Positions 16,798 to 26,338 of a DNA stretch of 64,000 nt are shown one piece after another. This stretch comes from Halobacterium sp. R2-5 (lineage in GTDB: Archaea > Halobacteriota > Halobacteria > Halobacteriales > Halobacteriaceae): positions 620,001-684,000 of the forward strand of contig NZ_JAANTH010000002.1 of NCBI RefSeq assembly GCF_011734195.1. The letters run 5' to 3'. The notes beneath the pieces are model-generated. The model saw only the letters and a list, made by a program, of their open reading frames with translations. It was not told the origin of the DNA and ran no database searches. The position numbers were made by a program, and so were the translations under genes. Within the stretch, counting starts at the first letter, position 1, and every line of letters starts with the position of its first letter.

Positions 16798-17097
16798 ATG
16801 AGCGAACAAGATCTGGAGGACTTTCTCATCCTCCGTGAGCTCGATGAACCGATTACGGAAGAAGAGTTGGACGCAGCCGGTGAACAGTCCGGCGAAGCAC
16901 TGCAAGAGCTCCGGGACGAAGGCGTCGGAATCAGATGGGTTGATTCGGAAGTGATGAAAACTGACGACGGCAAAGTGGCGGGAACATTCTGCCACTATCG
17001 AGCGGAAGATGAACAAGCAGTCCGCGAGCACGCCGACCGGGCGGGCCTTCCAGCGACCCGAATTGACCGGCGTGGCGACCCTCTTGACGGTGAATAA
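16798..17097 (+). CDS. DUF4242 / SCO4226-like putative nickel-binding protein
   Basis: The 99-residue protein starts SEQDLEDFLILRELDEPITE, has EALQELRDEGVGIRWVDSEVM in the middle and FCHYRAEDEQAVREHADRAG near the end. The order of a short strand, helix, W-V-x-S strand, Y-x-A turn and REHAxRAGxPxxRI helix is characteristic of DUF4242 (a ferredoxin-like fold; one Streptomyces member binds nickel). The function in halophiles is unknown. It follows the remnant region and has its own promoter-sized gap. Confidence 0.72.
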   Translation: MSEQDLEDFLILRELDEPITEEELDAAGEQSGEALQELRDEGVGIRWVDSEVMKTDDGKVAGTFCHYRAEDEQAVREHADRAGLPATRIDRRGDPLDGE

Positions 17098-17235
17098 CAG
17101 TCACCCCTCACGCCGGCTTCCGCGGGGGCCCCTCTCACCCGACGACATCACTCTCTCACGTCCAGTAGCTCTTCCGTAGTTAGCTCACCCCTCCAATCTG
17201 GTGTCGGGGAACACCGCGTTCGACAGTGCGAGGGG

Positions 17236-17835
17236 TTAGAACCCCCAGCGGAGGCCGGACATGGTGGCGACGATGACGACCATGAGGGCGAGTTCGACCA
17301 GACTCAACATGCCGTACTTCTTGTTCAGGGCGGCGAGTCGCTCGTGGTCGGTGTCGTCGGCGGCGATCTCGTCGAACATCCCGGCGGTGAACTTGTGCAG
17401 CGGGCCGAACCCGAGGGCGAGCAGCGCGACGGCGATGACGAGCGCCGCCCACAGGGACGGCGTCGGCGAGGACCACAGCCCCATCATGCTGGCGAGGCCG
17501 ACGCCAGAACCGACCACGCCGACCGAAACCGGCTCCATCAGCAGATTCATCTTCGGGACGAACCCCTCGGCGAATTCGGCGTTCGCTTCCGCGGAGAGAC
17601 TGCCCATGACCGGGCCGAGCACGACCGCCCCGAGCACTGCCGTCCCGAACCAGAACGCGCCGAGGAAGAGGTGGACGGTGAACATGATTCGAACGTCGCC
17701 CGAGAGATAGCCCAGGGCGGGGAGGACGAGGGGGACGGCGATGGCGCCGGCCGCGAACGGCCGGGACGCCGCAGCAGCCATCAGGCGGTACCGCTCGCGG
17801 GTGTTCGTCGGTCTGTGTGCGTTGCTCAGTGACAT
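17236..17835 (-). CDS. Multi-pass membrane protein, function unknown
   Basis: The 199-residue protein has about five hydrophobic segments (near residues 26-44, 48-75, 96-118, 124-145 and 175-195), with short charged loops such as SAEANAEFAEGFVPKMN. It resembles small CopD/DUF2269-like membrane proteins, but I cannot show the conserved His residues clearly, so I give no function. The ATG at 17835 is preferred; the frame extends upstream through a non-coding region. Direct repeats at 17867-17897 lie just upstream and may be regulatory. From 17098 to 17235 there is no gene. Confidence 0.7.
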   Translation of the reverse strand: MSLSNAHRPTNTRERYRLMAAAASRPFAAGAIAVPLVLPALGYLSGDVRIMFTVHLFLGAFWFGTAVLGAVVLGPVMGSLSAEANAEFAEGFVPKMNLLMEPVSVGVVGSGVGLASMMGLWSSPTPSLWAALVIAVALLALGFGPLHKFTAGMFDEIAADDTDHERLAALNKKYGMLSLVELALMVVIVATMSGLRWGF

Positions 17836-17866
17836 CCGATCACGCTCGTCATGACGCCAAATCAAA

Positions 17867-17897
17867 GTTATCACACAAAAAAGTGGTTGACACACAA
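17867..17897. promoter_or_regulatory. Pair of direct repeats, candidate operator
   Basis: GTTATCACACAA (17867-17878) and GTTGACACACAA (17886-17897) match in 10 of 12 bases and start 19 bases apart, about two helical turns. They lie 32-62 bases upstream of the minus-strand membrane-protein start, in an A-rich patch (ACACAAAAAAGTGG). The spacing suggests a dimeric repressor or activator bound on one face of the DNA. No promoter element has been tested. Confidence 0.4.
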
Positions 17898-18083
17898 CTG
17901 GTCGTGAGTCTGGACGAACGAGGGACGAAACGACAGCGTCGCGTGTAAACGCAGTACTGTCTATCGGGCGCGGCCGGCACAGCCGCTCCCGTGGCCGCGG
18001 ACACCTCGGGCGACTCGTCGCTGAGCCCCCTCGAGCACGCGTTCGACCGGATGGCGGGCCCGGAGCGCCTCGGGCCACCCACA

Positions 18084-18091
18084 GATTTATC
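18084..18091 (+). promoter_or_regulatory. TATA-like box of the SufS-SufU gene
   Basis: GATTTATC is centred about 28 bases before the ATG at 18116. This implies a leaderless transcript and supports 18116 rather than an upstream TTG (18104) as the start. Confidence 0.55.
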
Positions 18092-18115
18092 GGCGAATTC
18101 CGCTTGTTCTCGGAC

Positions 18116-19753
18116 ATGAGCTTCGACGCCGAGGAGGTGCGGGCGGACTTCCCGATTCTCGACCGCGAGGTCGGGGACGGGCAGCCGCTGGTCTACCTCG
18201 ACAACGCGGCGACCACGCAGACCCCCGACCGCGTGTCGTCGGTCGAGAAGGCGTACTACGACGAGTACAACGCGAACGTCCACCGCGGCATCCACACGCT
18301 CAGCCACGAGGCCTCGGTCGCCTACGAGGACGCCCACGACCGGCTCGCGGAGTTCGTGGGGGCGGACGGCCGCGAGGAGATGGTCTTCACGAAGAACGCC
18401 ACGGAGGCCGTGAACCTCGTGGCGTACGGACTCGCGGACCGTCTCGGCCCCGAGGACGCCATCGTCACGACCGAGATGGAGCACCACGCGTCGCTCGTGA
18501 CGTGGCAGCAGCTCGCCGAGCGCACGGGCGCGGACCTCCGGTACGTCGAGGTCGACGACGACGGCACGCTCGACGTGGAGCAGGCCAAAGACGTCGTCGA
18601 CGGCGACGTCGAAATCGTCTCGGTCGCGCACGTCTCGAACGTCCTCGGCACCGTCAACCCCGTCCGCGAGCTCGCTGACCTCGCGCACGACGCGGGCGGC
18701 GTGGTCGTCGTGGACGGCGCCCAGTCGGTGCCCACGCGGCCCGTCGACGTCGAGGAACTGGGGGCGGACTTCCTCGCGTTCTCCGGACACAAGATGGCGG
18801 GCCCCACCGGTATCGGCTGTCTCTACGGCCGCGAGGAACTCCTGGAGGAGATGGAACCGTTCCTGTTCGGCGGGGAGATGATCCGCCACGTCACGTTCGA
18901 CGAGTCGACGTGGAACGAGCTCCCGTGGAAGTTCGAAGCGGGCACGCCGCCCATCGCGGAGGGCATCGCGCTCGCGGAGGCCGCCGACTACCTCGACGAG
19001 CTCGGGATGGACGCGGTCCGCGAGCACGAGAACGAACTCGCGCAGTACCTCCTCCGCGAGCTCGCCGAGCGCGAGAACGCCGAGACGTACGGCCCGCCGC
19101 CGGGCGTCGAGCGCACCGGCCTCGTGGCGTTCAACGTCGACGGCGTCCACGGCCACGACCTCTCCGAACTCCTCGACGACCGCGGTATCGCGGTGCGCGC
19201 GGGCGACCACTGCACCCAGCCGCTGCACGACATCCTCGACGTCCCCGGCTCCGTGCGGGCGTCGTTCTACGTCTACAGCACCCGCCAGGACGTCGACGCG
19301 CTGCTGGACGCCACCGAGGACGCGCCCGCGCGTCGCGACGACCTGCTGGCCTCGGAGCGCTACCACGACAGCGTCCTCGACCACTTCAAGCGCCAGCCGA
19401 ACGCGGGCGGGCTCGCGGACCCGACGTTCAGCAAGCACTCCGCGGAGACCAGCTGCGGCGACGACGGCGAGTTCCACGTCGACGTGGCCGGCGACGGCAC
19501 CATCGCCGAGATCGGGTTCGTGAGCCAGTCGTGTGCGGTCTCCAGCGCGGTCGCGAGCATCCTCGCCGACGACCTCGAAGGGCGGCCCGTGGAAGCGCTA
19601 ACGAACCTGGAGGGACGCATCGAGGAGCTCCTGGAGGGCCAGTACCCGGACATGCGCAAGGAGTGCGTGGTCGGCCCGGAGGACGTCATCCGCGAGGGCG
19701 CGACCGAGCACCTCGACGCCGCTCGCGGCGCGTCGGGGGCGGCGACGGACTGA
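18116..19753 (+). CDS. sufSU: Cysteine desulfurase SufS fused to a SufU/IscU-type scaffold
   Basis: The 545-residue protein joins two enzymes of iron-sulfur assembly. Residues 1-405 are SufS: PLP-Lys226 in FSGHKMAGPTGIG and active Cys366 in AGDHCTQPLHD. Residues about 410-545 are SufU-like: Cys447 (TSCGD), Cys473 (SQSCAVSS) and Cys517 (RKECVVGP), the three residues expected to bind zinc or hold a cluster. SufS takes sulfur from cysteine; SufU accepts it. Fusion removes the need for partner recognition. Other halophiles have separate or fused genes; I cannot say how common it is. HesB/IscA lies 2.7 kb downstream. Confidence 0.93.
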   Translation: MSFDAEEVRADFPILDREVGDGQPLVYLDNAATTQTPDRVSSVEKAYYDEYNANVHRGIHTLSHEASVAYEDAHDRLAEFVGADGREEMVFTKNATEAVNLVAYGLADRLGPEDAIVTTEMEHHASLVTWQQLAERTGADLRYVEVDDDGTLDVEQAKDVVDGDVEIVSVAHVSNVLGTVNPVRELADLAHDAGGVVVVDGAQSVPTRPVDVEELGADFLAFSGHKMAGPTGIGCLYGREELLEEMEPFLFGGEMIRHVTFDESTWNELPWKFEAGTPPIAEGIALAEAADYLDELGMDAVREHENELAQYLLRELAERENAETYGPPPGVERTGLVAFNVDGVHGHDLSELLDDRGIAVRAGDHCTQPLHDILDVPGSVRASFYVYSTRQDVDALLDATEDAPARRDDLLASERYHDSVLDHFKRQPNAGGLADPTFSKHSAETSCGDDGEFHVDVAGDGTIAEIGFVSQSCAVSSAVASILADDLEGRPVEALTNLEGRIEELLEGQYPDMRKECVVGPEDVIREGATEHLDAARGASGAATD

Positions 19754-19754
19754 A

Positions 19755-21041
19755 CTACTCCTCGCCGAGCTCGCGCTCGGCCTCCCGGATCGCCTCCTCG
19801 ATGTCCGCGAGCATCGCGGACTGCTGCTCGTGGGCGGCCGCGAGGCTCGCCGTCTCCTCGGCGACGTGGTCGGCGCGCTCCGCGACGTCGTCGACGACGG
19901 TCGCGATCTCCTCGGCGCTGGCTGCCTGGTCGTCGGTCGCGTTCGCGATCTCGTCCATCCCCTCCGTGGTCTCCCGGACGGCCGTCTCGATGGCGCGCTG
20001 GTTCTCCACGAGCGCCTCGGCGGCCTCGCGGGCGTCTTCGACGAGGTCGGTCGCCTCCGCGACGCTCTCGGTGGTCTCCCGGCTGTCCGCCTGGATGGCC
20101 GCGACCAGCGCCTCGATCTCCTCGACTTCGGACTGGGACTGCTCGGCGAGGTCCTTCACCTCGTCCGCGACGACGGCGAACCCGCTCCCGGCTTCGCCGG
20201 CGCGCGCGGCCTCGATGTTGGCGTTCAGCGCGAGCATGTTCGTCTGCTCGGCGATGTCCGTGATGACGTCCACCACGCGGTCGATCTCGTCGAGGTTCTC
20301 GCGGAGCTCGTCCGTGTTCCCCTCGACGACCTCCGCGGTCGCGGCGAACTCGTCGACGGCGTCGAGGACGTGCTCGGCGGCCTCCCGGGACTCGCGGGCG
20401 CGCTCGACGGCGTCCGCGCTCTGCTCGCGCACCTCGTCGACGCTCGCCGCGACCTCCTCGACGGTCGCGCTGAACGTCGACACCTCCCCGGCGACCTCGT
20501 CGAGGTCGTCGGCCTGCCCCGCCGCGAGCTCCTCGATATCCGCACTGGACTGGGCGACGTTGTCGCTGGCGGCCCGTAGCTCCTCGACGGCGCCCTCGAC
20601 CTCCTCGGAGAGCGTCCGCTGGACGCGCTCGACGCGCTGGCGCTGCTCGACCACGTCGGTGACGAGCGTGAGCACTTCCACCGCGCCGACGACGCCGTCT
20701 TCGGGGTCGTGCAGCGGCGTCGCGGACGCCTGCGCGTGCAGCTCCCGGCCGCCCATCTCCGCGGACCGAACGTCGTCCTCGCGAATCGGCTCGCCGACCC
20801 GCATCACGACGTCCGCGAGCGTCTCGTCTTCGCCCTCCGTCCCGAACACCTCGATGGCGGGGACGCCGACCGCCTGCTCGCGGGGCAGCCCCGTCATCTC
20901 GGCGACGGCGTCGTTCCAGAGCACGATGGTGCCGTCGTCGTCGACGACGAACAGCGGCTCCGGGTAGTCGGCGAAGAACTGTTCGGTCAGCGGCTGCCAG
21001 CCGGCGGCGTCGCCGGCGAGCGCGTCGAGTGTTCCACCCAT
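19755..21041 (-). CDS. Soluble methyl-accepting transducer with PAS domain
   Basis: The 428-residue protein has no transmembrane segment. Residues about 15-130 are a PAS sensor ([32 protein letters not shown]). The rest is a long coiled coil with the signalling tip [20 protein letters not shown] and [18 protein letters not shown], flanked by methylation helices rich in Glu/Gln. It is a cytoplasmic Htr-type transducer that should signal to CheA/CheW. The ligand is unknown; PAS domains often bind haem, flavin or small molecules. The stop follows directly the convergent SufS-SufU gene. Confidence 0.9.
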   Translation of the reverse strand: MGGTLDALAGDAAGWQPLTEQFFADYPEPLFVVDDDGTIVLWNDAVAEMTGLPREQAVGVPAIEVFGTEGEDETLADVVMRVGEPIREDDVRSAEMGGRELHAQASATPLHDPEDGVVGAVEVLTLVTDVVEQRQRVERVQRTLSEEVEGAVEELRAASDNVAQSSADIEELAAGQADDLDEVAGEVSTFSATVEEVAASVDEVREQSADAVERARESREAAEHVLDAVDEFAATAEVVEGNTDELRENLDEIDRVVDVITDIAEQTNMLALNANIEAARAGEAGSGFAVVADEVKDLAEQSQSEVEEIEALVAAIQADSRETTESVAEATDLVEDAREAAEALVENQRAIETAVRETTEGMDEIANATDDQAASAEEIATVVDDVAERADHVAEETASLAAAHEQQSAMLADIEEAIREAERELGEE

Positions 21042-21140
21042 GGCCCGGTCTCGGAGGACCCGGGACAAAACTCCATCGGAGCGGCAGTGCGGCCCTGACG
21101 GGATGGAAACGCCTTTTCGCCGGCCGGCCCAACGGCGCGT

Positions 21141-22415
21141 ATGGACTACGAAGCCGCCGCGGACCTCGGGCCGGACCGCCGCCGCGCGCTGTTCGAGCGC
21201 ACGGCGGGCGTGGAGTCGGTCCGCTCGACGGTCCGGGACATCGTCGACCGGGTCCGCGAGGAGGGCGACGTGGCGCTGCGACAGTACGCCAGCGAGTTCG
21301 ACGACGTGGAGCTCGGGAACGTCGACGTGACCGACGACGCCGAGCGCGCGTACGAGGGACTCGACGACGAGACGCGCGAGGCCATCGAGGCCGCCGCCGA
21401 GAACGTCCGGGAGTTCCACGAGGCCCAGCTCCCCGAGGACTGGCGCCGCGAGTTCTCCGACGGCCGCGAGCTCGGGCGGCGGTTCCGCCCCATCGACCGC
21501 GTCGGCGTGTACGCGCCCGGCGGCACCGCGGCGTACCCGTCGTCGGTGCTGATGGGCGTGATTCCGGCGAAGGTCGCGGGCGTCGAGCAGGTCGCGGTCG
21601 CGACGCCGCCCGCCGAGGAGATGAATCCGGTGACGCTGGCGGCGATGCACGTCGCGGGCGCCGACCGCGTGTACGCCTCCGGCGGCGCGCAGGCCGTCGC
21701 GGCGCTCGCGTACGGCACCGAGACCGTCGACCGCGTGCAGAAGGTCGTCGGCCCGGGCAACAAGTTCGTCACCGCGGCGAAGGCCGAAGTCCGCGGGGAC
21801 GTCGAGATCGACTTCCTCGCCGGGCCCTCCGAACTGCTCGTCGTCGCCGACGAGACGGCCGAACCCGGGTACGTCGCGGCGGACCTGCTCGCGCAGGCCG
21901 AGCACGACCCCGAATCGAGCGTCGTCGCGATTACGGACGACGAGGCGACCGCCGACGCAATCTGCGAGGAAGTCGAGGCGCGCATCGACGACCGGGAGCG
22001 CGAGGACACGATTCGGGAGGCCCTCGGGGGCGACGCCAGCGGCGTGTTCGTCGCGCGCTCGATGAGCGAGGCGGTGCTGTTCGCCGAGGAGTACGCCGCC
22101 GAGCACCTCTCGATTCAGGCCGACGACGACGAGGCGCTGCTCGACCGCATCGACTCGGCGGGGTCGGTGTTCCTCGGGCCGTACGCGCCCGTCGCCGCGG
22201 GCGACTACGCGACCGGGACGAACCACGTGCTCCCGACGAACGGGAAGGCGAAGGTCGCGGGCGGGCTCTCAGTGGACACGTTCCTCCGCTCGACGACCGT
22301 CCAGCGCCTCGACGAGAGCGCGCTCGCGGACCTCCGGGAGACCGTGACGACGCTCGCGGACGCCGAAGGGCTGGACGCGCACGCCGCGAGCGTCGACGCC
22401 CGCTTCGAGGACTGA
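21141..22415 (+). CDS. hisD: Histidinol dehydrogenase
   Basis: The 424-residue protein shows HisD motifs: [56 protein letters not shown] and [20 protein letters not shown]. HisD oxidises L-histidinol to L-histidine in two steps with NAD+ and zinc. It is complete in length. No other his gene is next to it, as in haloarchaea where his genes are scattered. It starts 99 bases upstream-divergent from the transducer. Confidence 0.95.
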   Translation: MDYEAAADLGPDRRRALFERTAGVESVRSTVRDIVDRVREEGDVALRQYASEFDDVELGNVDVTDDAERAYEGLDDETREAIEAAAENVREFHEAQLPEDWRREFSDGRELGRRFRPIDRVGVYAPGGTAAYPSSVLMGVIPAKVAGVEQVAVATPPAEEMNPVTLAAMHVAGADRVYASGGAQAVAALAYGTETVDRVQKVVGPGNKFVTAAKAEVRGDVEIDFLAGPSELLVVADETAEPGYVAADLLAQAEHDPESSVVAITDDEATADAICEEVEARIDDREREDTIREALGGDASGVFVARSMSEAVLFAEEYAAEHLSIQADDDEALLDRIDSAGSVFLGPYAPVAAGDYATGTNHVLPTNGKAKVAGGLSVDTFLRSTTVQRLDESALADLRETVTTLADAEGLDAHAASVDARFED

Positions 22416-22475
22416 AACGCGCAACCCTGTGGTGTGGCACCACGCTTATGACTGCGCGACCCGAACGTCTTCGAC

Positions 22476-22841
22476 ATGAGCGCGACCGTCGAGAACGGGG
22501 AGGGAGACGCGGTGGTCACCGCCACCGAGGACGCGGCCGAGCAGGCACGCGACCTCATGGACGGTGAGGACATGGACGCCTCGGAAGCCGGCCTGCGACT
22601 GTACGTCCAGCAGGGCGGCTGCGCGGGGCTGTCCTACGGGATGCGTTTCGAGAACGAGCCCGAGCCCGAGGACCAGATCTTCGAGAGCAACGGCCTGCGG
22701 CTGTTCGTCGACCAGTCCAGTCTGAACTACATCGGCGGCAGCCAGCTCGACTTCGAGGGCGGGTTACAGGGCGCGGGCTTCCACGTCCAGAACCCGAACG
22801 TCGAGAGCGAGTGCGGCTGCGGCGAGTCCTTCCGGACTTAA
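22476..22841 (+). CDS. HesB/IscA-type iron-sulfur assembly protein
   Basis: The 121-residue protein has the A-type carrier pattern: [18 protein letters not shown] with the first Cys and SECGCGESF with the two C-terminal Cys, the usual three metal ligands. A-type carriers deliver clusters to apoproteins. An N-terminal acidic extension (about 20 residues) is typical of halophile proteins. Its stop overlaps the convergent dodecin gene by 4 bases. The SufS-SufU fusion nearby suggests a local Fe-S assembly neighbourhood. Confidence 0.9.
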   Translation: MSATVENGEGDAVVTATEDAAEQARDLMDGEDMDASEAGLRLYVQQGGCAGLSYGMRFENEPEPEDQIFESNGLRLFVDQSSLNYIGGSQLDFEGGLQGAGFHVQNPNVESECGCGESFRT

Positions 22842-23038
22842 TCCTCTAGCTCGAACGCGACCTCGACCTCGACCTGGTACTGTCGGTTGTCGACGCTCGC
22901 TATCTCGACGCCCTGTTCGACGACTTCCGCCCACTTCACGTTGTCCAGGGTGTCGTCCGCGCGGTCGATCGCGTCGTCCGCGGCGGCGTCGAAGCTCTCC
23001 TCGCTCGTGCCGATGAGCCGTATCTTCTTGTATACCAT
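22838..23038 (-). CDS. Dodecin, flavin-binding dodecamer subunit
   Basis: The 66-residue protein ([20 protein letters not shown], then [14 protein letters not shown]) is very like Halobacterium salinarum dodecin. Trp36 and Gln55, which stack and hydrogen-bond the flavin in that protein, are both present, as is Glu45. Dodecin stores riboflavin or lumichrome in a 12-subunit hollow shell and quenches light-induced damage. It is a complete gene with its own TATA-like box. Confidence 0.93.
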   Translation of the reverse strand: MVYKKIRLIGTSEESFDAAADDAIDRADDTLDNVKWAEVVEQGVEIASVDNRQYQVEVEVAFELED

Positions 23039-23062
23039 CGTCCGACAGTTCTCCGGCTGCCC

Positions 23063-23071
23063 GGATAAAGT
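23063..23071 (-). promoter_or_regulatory. TATA-like box of dodecin
   Basis: Read on the minus strand, ACTTTATCC lies 25-33 bases before the ATG at 23038. This fits a leaderless or near-leaderless transcript. Confidence 0.5.
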
Positions 23072-23098
23072 TACTCGCTAGGTACAGGTCCCGGACGC

Positions 23099-24028
23099 TT
23101 ACGCGATGCCGGTGGCGTACGCGATCGCGTACGCGACGCCTGCGAGCGTGACGGCCGTCAGGCCGGTGAGGAGCGCGGTGGGCGCCGAGGGCAGCGTCAG
23201 CGAGCGCTGGCGGAGCTTCGGCGCGGGGACGGCGCCGACGAACCCCACGGCGACGACGCTGAACACGAACTGGTAGGAGGCGTCGACGGTCGGCGGCGGC
23301 AGCACGAGCACGGCGAGGGCGTACGCCGCGCCGACGGTCGCCCGCGAGTTCACGTGGTCGGTGAGCCGCCGACCGGTCAGCCAGAACGCGGCGACGACGC
23401 CGAGCCAGATCGCGAACAGCTCGACGCCGAACGCGCCGAGCAGGTGGAGCGTCGGGTCCGCGGACAGCGCGACGCGGCCGTCGAAGGCGTTGGCGCCGAG
23501 CGGGTAGAACAGCTCCGGGGGCTGGCCCGTGAGCAGGTCGCCGAACGGGTGGCTGACGAGGCCGAACAGCGCGACGGCGAACAGGCTCGTGCCGCGGACA
23601 TCGTGCGCGTGGGCAGCGCGCGCGACGAGCCAGCCGCCCGCGGCGAACAGGCCGACGATGACTGCGGGGAGCGGGCCGGACGCAGCGGCGACGACGCCGA
23701 CGAGCGTCGCGAGCGCGGCGGCCGCGGTCCGGCGGTGTGTGGGCGCGAGCGCGAACGCCGCGGCCGCCGGCACGGCCACCGCGAGCGAGTGCGTGACCGC
23801 GCGGTGGACGACGGTGGAGGCTCCCCAGAACGACTGCGCGACGGCCATCGGGCTGGTGGGGTCGACGGCGACCAGCCCGACGAGCGCGTACGCCATGTCG
23901 ACGTCGGGGACAGCGGCGAACAGGCCGGCGGCGACGCCGAGCGCGAGCGCGCGCTCCCGGGACGCCCCCAGCCGGACCGCAGCGAGCGCGACGGCGCCGA
24001 ACGCGAACGTCGCGTGCCCTACGAACAT
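23099..24028 (-). CDS. Membrane-bound metal-dependent hydrolase (DUF457/YdjM-like)
   Basis: The 309-residue protein begins FVGHATFAFGAVALAAVRLG and has AAVPDVDMAYALVG, HRAVTHSLAV and LVSHPFGDLLTG. The conserved His/Asp set in hydrophobic context is that of the YdjM family (inner-membrane-associated metal-dependent hydrolase). Eight or so hydrophobic segments span the sequence. The substrate is unknown in any relative I know. It lies between dodecin and the MscS-like channel on the same strand, spaced about 55-60 bases, probably separate units. Confidence 0.82.
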   Translation of the reverse strand: MFVGHATFAFGAVALAAVRLGASRERALALGVAAGLFAAVPDVDMAYALVGLVAVDPTSPMAVAQSFWGASTVVHRAVTHSLAVAVPAAAAFALAPTHRRTAAAALATLVGVVAAASGPLPAVIVGLFAAGGWLVARAAHAHDVRGTSLFAVALFGLVSHPFGDLLTGQPPELFYPLGANAFDGRVALSADPTLHLLGAFGVELFAIWLGVVAAFWLTGRRLTDHVNSRATVGAAYALAVLVLPPPTVDASYQFVFSVVAVGFVGAVPAPKLRQRSLTLPSAPTALLTGLTAVTLAGVAYAIAYATGIA

Positions 24029-24083
24029 ACGCTACGTACCGGGCGCGACGGCATAAACTCGCGGGTGAGGTGGTAGCACGCCC

Positions 24084-24629
24084 CTACTGGTCGGGCTTCT
24101 TGGTCCACTTCTTCTCGACGTCGGCGTTCGCGCGCACGATGGTGTCGCCCTCCGAGCGGAAGCGCGTCTTCCGGAGCTCGATGGCGGTGACGGTGCCGCT
24201 GACGTCGCCCGCGACGACCGTGTCGCCGGGGTTGAAGTCGGGGTCGCGGAGGAGGTAGATGCCGGCGACGGCGTCCGCGAGCATCCCGGAGAGCGCGTAG
24301 GAGACGCCGAGCGCGAGGAAGCCGGAGGCGGTACCGAGGGCGGCCGCGATTTCGGGGAGGCCGACCGCCGAGAGGAACCCGAGCAGCGCGCCGAACCACA
24401 GGACGATAGAGACGAGCGTGCCGCCGAGCTGGACGTAGATCGGCTGGTCGGCGTAGACGCGCCGCAGCACGACGCGGACGGCGGCCACGAGCGCGCGGAT
24501 CAGAACCGCGGCGAGCGCGAGGAAGACGAGGCCGGTGAGCACGCGCGGAATCGCGGCGGCGACGTTCCCGACGAACTCGTCGACGGTGCTGTTCAGGAGG
24601 CCGGACAGCGACGACGGCGGCTCGGACAT
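24084..24629 (-). CDS. Short MscS-like mechanosensitive channel
   Basis: The 181-residue protein has three hydrophobic segments and the pore-lining helix ALGTASGFLALGVSYALSGM, followed by a small beta-domain with DFNPGDTVVAGDVSGTVTAI and RFRSEGDTIVRANADV. These are MscS signatures. It is about 100 residues shorter than E. coli MscS (286) and ends at the beta-domain, without the alpha-beta cage. Short haloarchaeal relatives like this are common in my memory. It should gate ions or osmolytes under osmotic down-shock. A start at 24629 gives MSEPPSSLSGLL. Confidence 0.85.
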   Translation of the reverse strand: MSEPPSSLSGLLNSTVDEFVGNVAAAIPRVLTGLVFLALAAVLIRALVAAVRVVLRRVYADQPIYVQLGGTLVSIVLWFGALLGFLSAVGLPEIAAALGTASGFLALGVSYALSGMLADAVAGIYLLRDPDFNPGDTVVAGDVSGTVTAIELRKTRFRSEGDTIVRANADVEKKWTKKPDQ

Positions 24630-24716
24630 ACCGGCCCAAGAGACGCCGGGTACGTAACTCCTGTCGCCGGTGCCGATTCCCGAACCTTCTTGCGCGCGCC
24701 CGTCTGCGAGTCGCAC

Positions 24717-25901
24717 ATGGACGCGCCAGACGTCGGAGAGTTGAATCCGCCGCAGCGAACGCTGATGGGTCCGGGGCCGAGCCCGGTCCACCCGCGCGTG
24801 CTGAAAGCGATGAGCACGCCGCTCGTGGGCCACCTCGACCCGTCGTTCGTCGACATCATGGACGAGACCCAGGAGCTGCTTCGGTACACGTTCCGCACGG
24901 ACAACGAGTGGACGATTCCCGTCTCCGGGACGGGGTCGGCCGCGATGGAGGCCGCCATCGGCAACCTCACGGAACCCGGTGACACGTTCCTCGCGCCGAC
25001 GAACGGCTACTTCGGCGACCGCATGGCGGAGATGGCGCGCCGCGCGGGCGGCGACGTCGTGCGCGTGGACGCGCCGTGGGGCGAGCCGCTCCAGCCCGAG
25101 GACGTGGAGGCGGCGTTCGACGAGCACCAGCCCGACGTCTTCGGGTTCGTGCACGCGGAGACGTCGACGGGCGCCAAGCAGACGAACGTCCCGGAGCTCA
25201 CGGACATCGCCCACGAGCACGACGCGCTCGTCGTCGCGGACACCGTGACGAGCCTCGGCGGCGTCGAGTTGCGCGTCGACGAGTGGGGCATCGACGCGGC
25301 GTACTCCGGCCCGCAGAAGTGCCTGTCCTGTCCGCCGGGCGCGAGCCCGCTGACCCTGAACGACGACGCGATGGACAAAGTGCTCTCCCGGGAGGAGGAC
25401 CCGCGGTCGTGGTACCTCGACCTCTCCCTGCTGGAGGGGTACTGGGGCGACGAGCGCGCGTACCACCACACGGCGCCCGTCTCGAACGTGTACGCGCTCC
25501 GCGAGGCGCTGCGGCTGGTCGCCGAGGAAGGCATCGAGTCCCGCTGGGAGCGCCACGAGCGCGTCGCGGGCGCGCTGAAGGCGGGCGTCGAGGCGATGGG
25601 GCTCGGCCTCAACCCCGAGGACGACTACTGGCTGCCGAGCCTGAACGCCGTCCGGGTGCCCGACGGCGTCGACGACGGCGACGTCATCGACTACGTGCTC
25701 GCGAACTACGACCTCGAGATCGCGTCCGGGCTCGGCGACCTGGAGGGCGACGTGTTCCGCATCGGCTGTATGGGCCACGGCGCCCGACCGGGGAACGTCA
25801 CGCTCGTGGTCGCGGCGCTCGCGGACGCGTTCGAGGCGCTCGGCGCAGACGTGGACGCGGCCGCCGGGCTGGCGGCGACGCGCGGCGCGCTCAGAGAATG
25901 A
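24717..25901 (+). CDS. Alanine-glyoxylate / serine-pyruvate aminotransferase family
   Basis: The 394-residue protein is a class-V PLP aminotransferase: LMGPGPSPVHPRVLKAMS, PVSGTGSAAMEAAIGNL, the Asp before PLP in VVADTVTSLGG, and PLP-Lys in YSGPQKCLSCPPG. Members swap alanine or serine with glyoxylate or pyruvate; some haloarchaeal ones act in 3-phosphoglycerate or purine-catabolic routes. ATG at 24717 was chosen over an in-frame TTG at 24690, which would overlap the promoter. Neighbours do not suggest a pathway. Confidence 0.9.
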   Translation: MDAPDVGELNPPQRTLMGPGPSPVHPRVLKAMSTPLVGHLDPSFVDIMDETQELLRYTFRTDNEWTIPVSGTGSAAMEAAIGNLTEPGDTFLAPTNGYFGDRMAEMARRAGGDVVRVDAPWGEPLQPEDVEAAFDEHQPDVFGFVHAETSTGAKQTNVPELTDIAHEHDALVVADTVTSLGGVELRVDEWGIDAAYSGPQKCLSCPPGASPLTLNDDAMDKVLSREEDPRSWYLDLSLLEGYWGDERAYHHTAPVSNVYALREALRLVAEEGIESRWERHERVAGALKAGVEAMGLGLNPEDDYWLPSLNAVRVPDGVDDGDVIDYVLANYDLEIASGLGDLEGDVFRIGCMGHGARPGNVTLVVAALADAFEALGADVDAAAGLAATRGALRE

Positions 25902-25914
25902 ACCGCGGGCGCCC

Positions 25915-26220
25915 CTACGCCGGCGGGGCGCGCGCTACTTCGTAGTCACCGTCCTCCTCGACGCCCATCACCGCCCACTCGTAGGGCGGGTCGAGCCGAC
26001 GCAACTGCCGTTCGAGCGCGTCGGCGTTGTCGGCCCACGTGACGAAGCATCGATAGCCCGCCTCGTCGTCGGCGTCTACGTGGTCCGTGACGGCTGTCAC
26101 GCGTATCTCCTTCCAGTCGCGCGTGGCGGAGAACTCCGCGCCGTCTCCTGCGAGGCTGTACCCGAGGTCGTCGAATATCGACCGGGCCTGCTCGTCGGGA
26201 GGGGTGGTAACAGTCCCCAT
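25915..26220 (-). CDS. Haloarchaeal protein of unknown function
   Basis: The 101-residue protein has GYSLAGDGAEFSATRDWKEI, then RCFVTWADNADALERQLRRL and ends with DPPYEWAVMGVEEDGDYEV. It is soluble, acidic and probably a small alpha-beta fold (I recall similar haloarchaeal DUF7116-like proteins, uncertain). GCTTATTACC on the minus strand about 26-35 bases before the ATG fits a TATA box. The stretch 26221-26338 has no gene; it contains an inverted repeat GCCGTTC...GAACGGC. Confidence 0.65.
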   Translation of the reverse strand: MGTVTTPPDEQARSIFDDLGYSLAGDGAEFSATRDWKEIRVTAVTDHVDADDEAGYRCFVTWADNADALERQLRRLDPPYEWAVMGVEEDGDYEVARAPPA

Positions 26221-26338
26221 GCAATCGTAGCTTCACCGGCCTAGGTAATAAGCTTTCCCGCCGTTCCCGAACGCGGGCAAAAGCAGAACGGCCGTGCGAA
26301 AACCCCCGATAGAGGGATGCGTACGACTAGCTCTCGGC

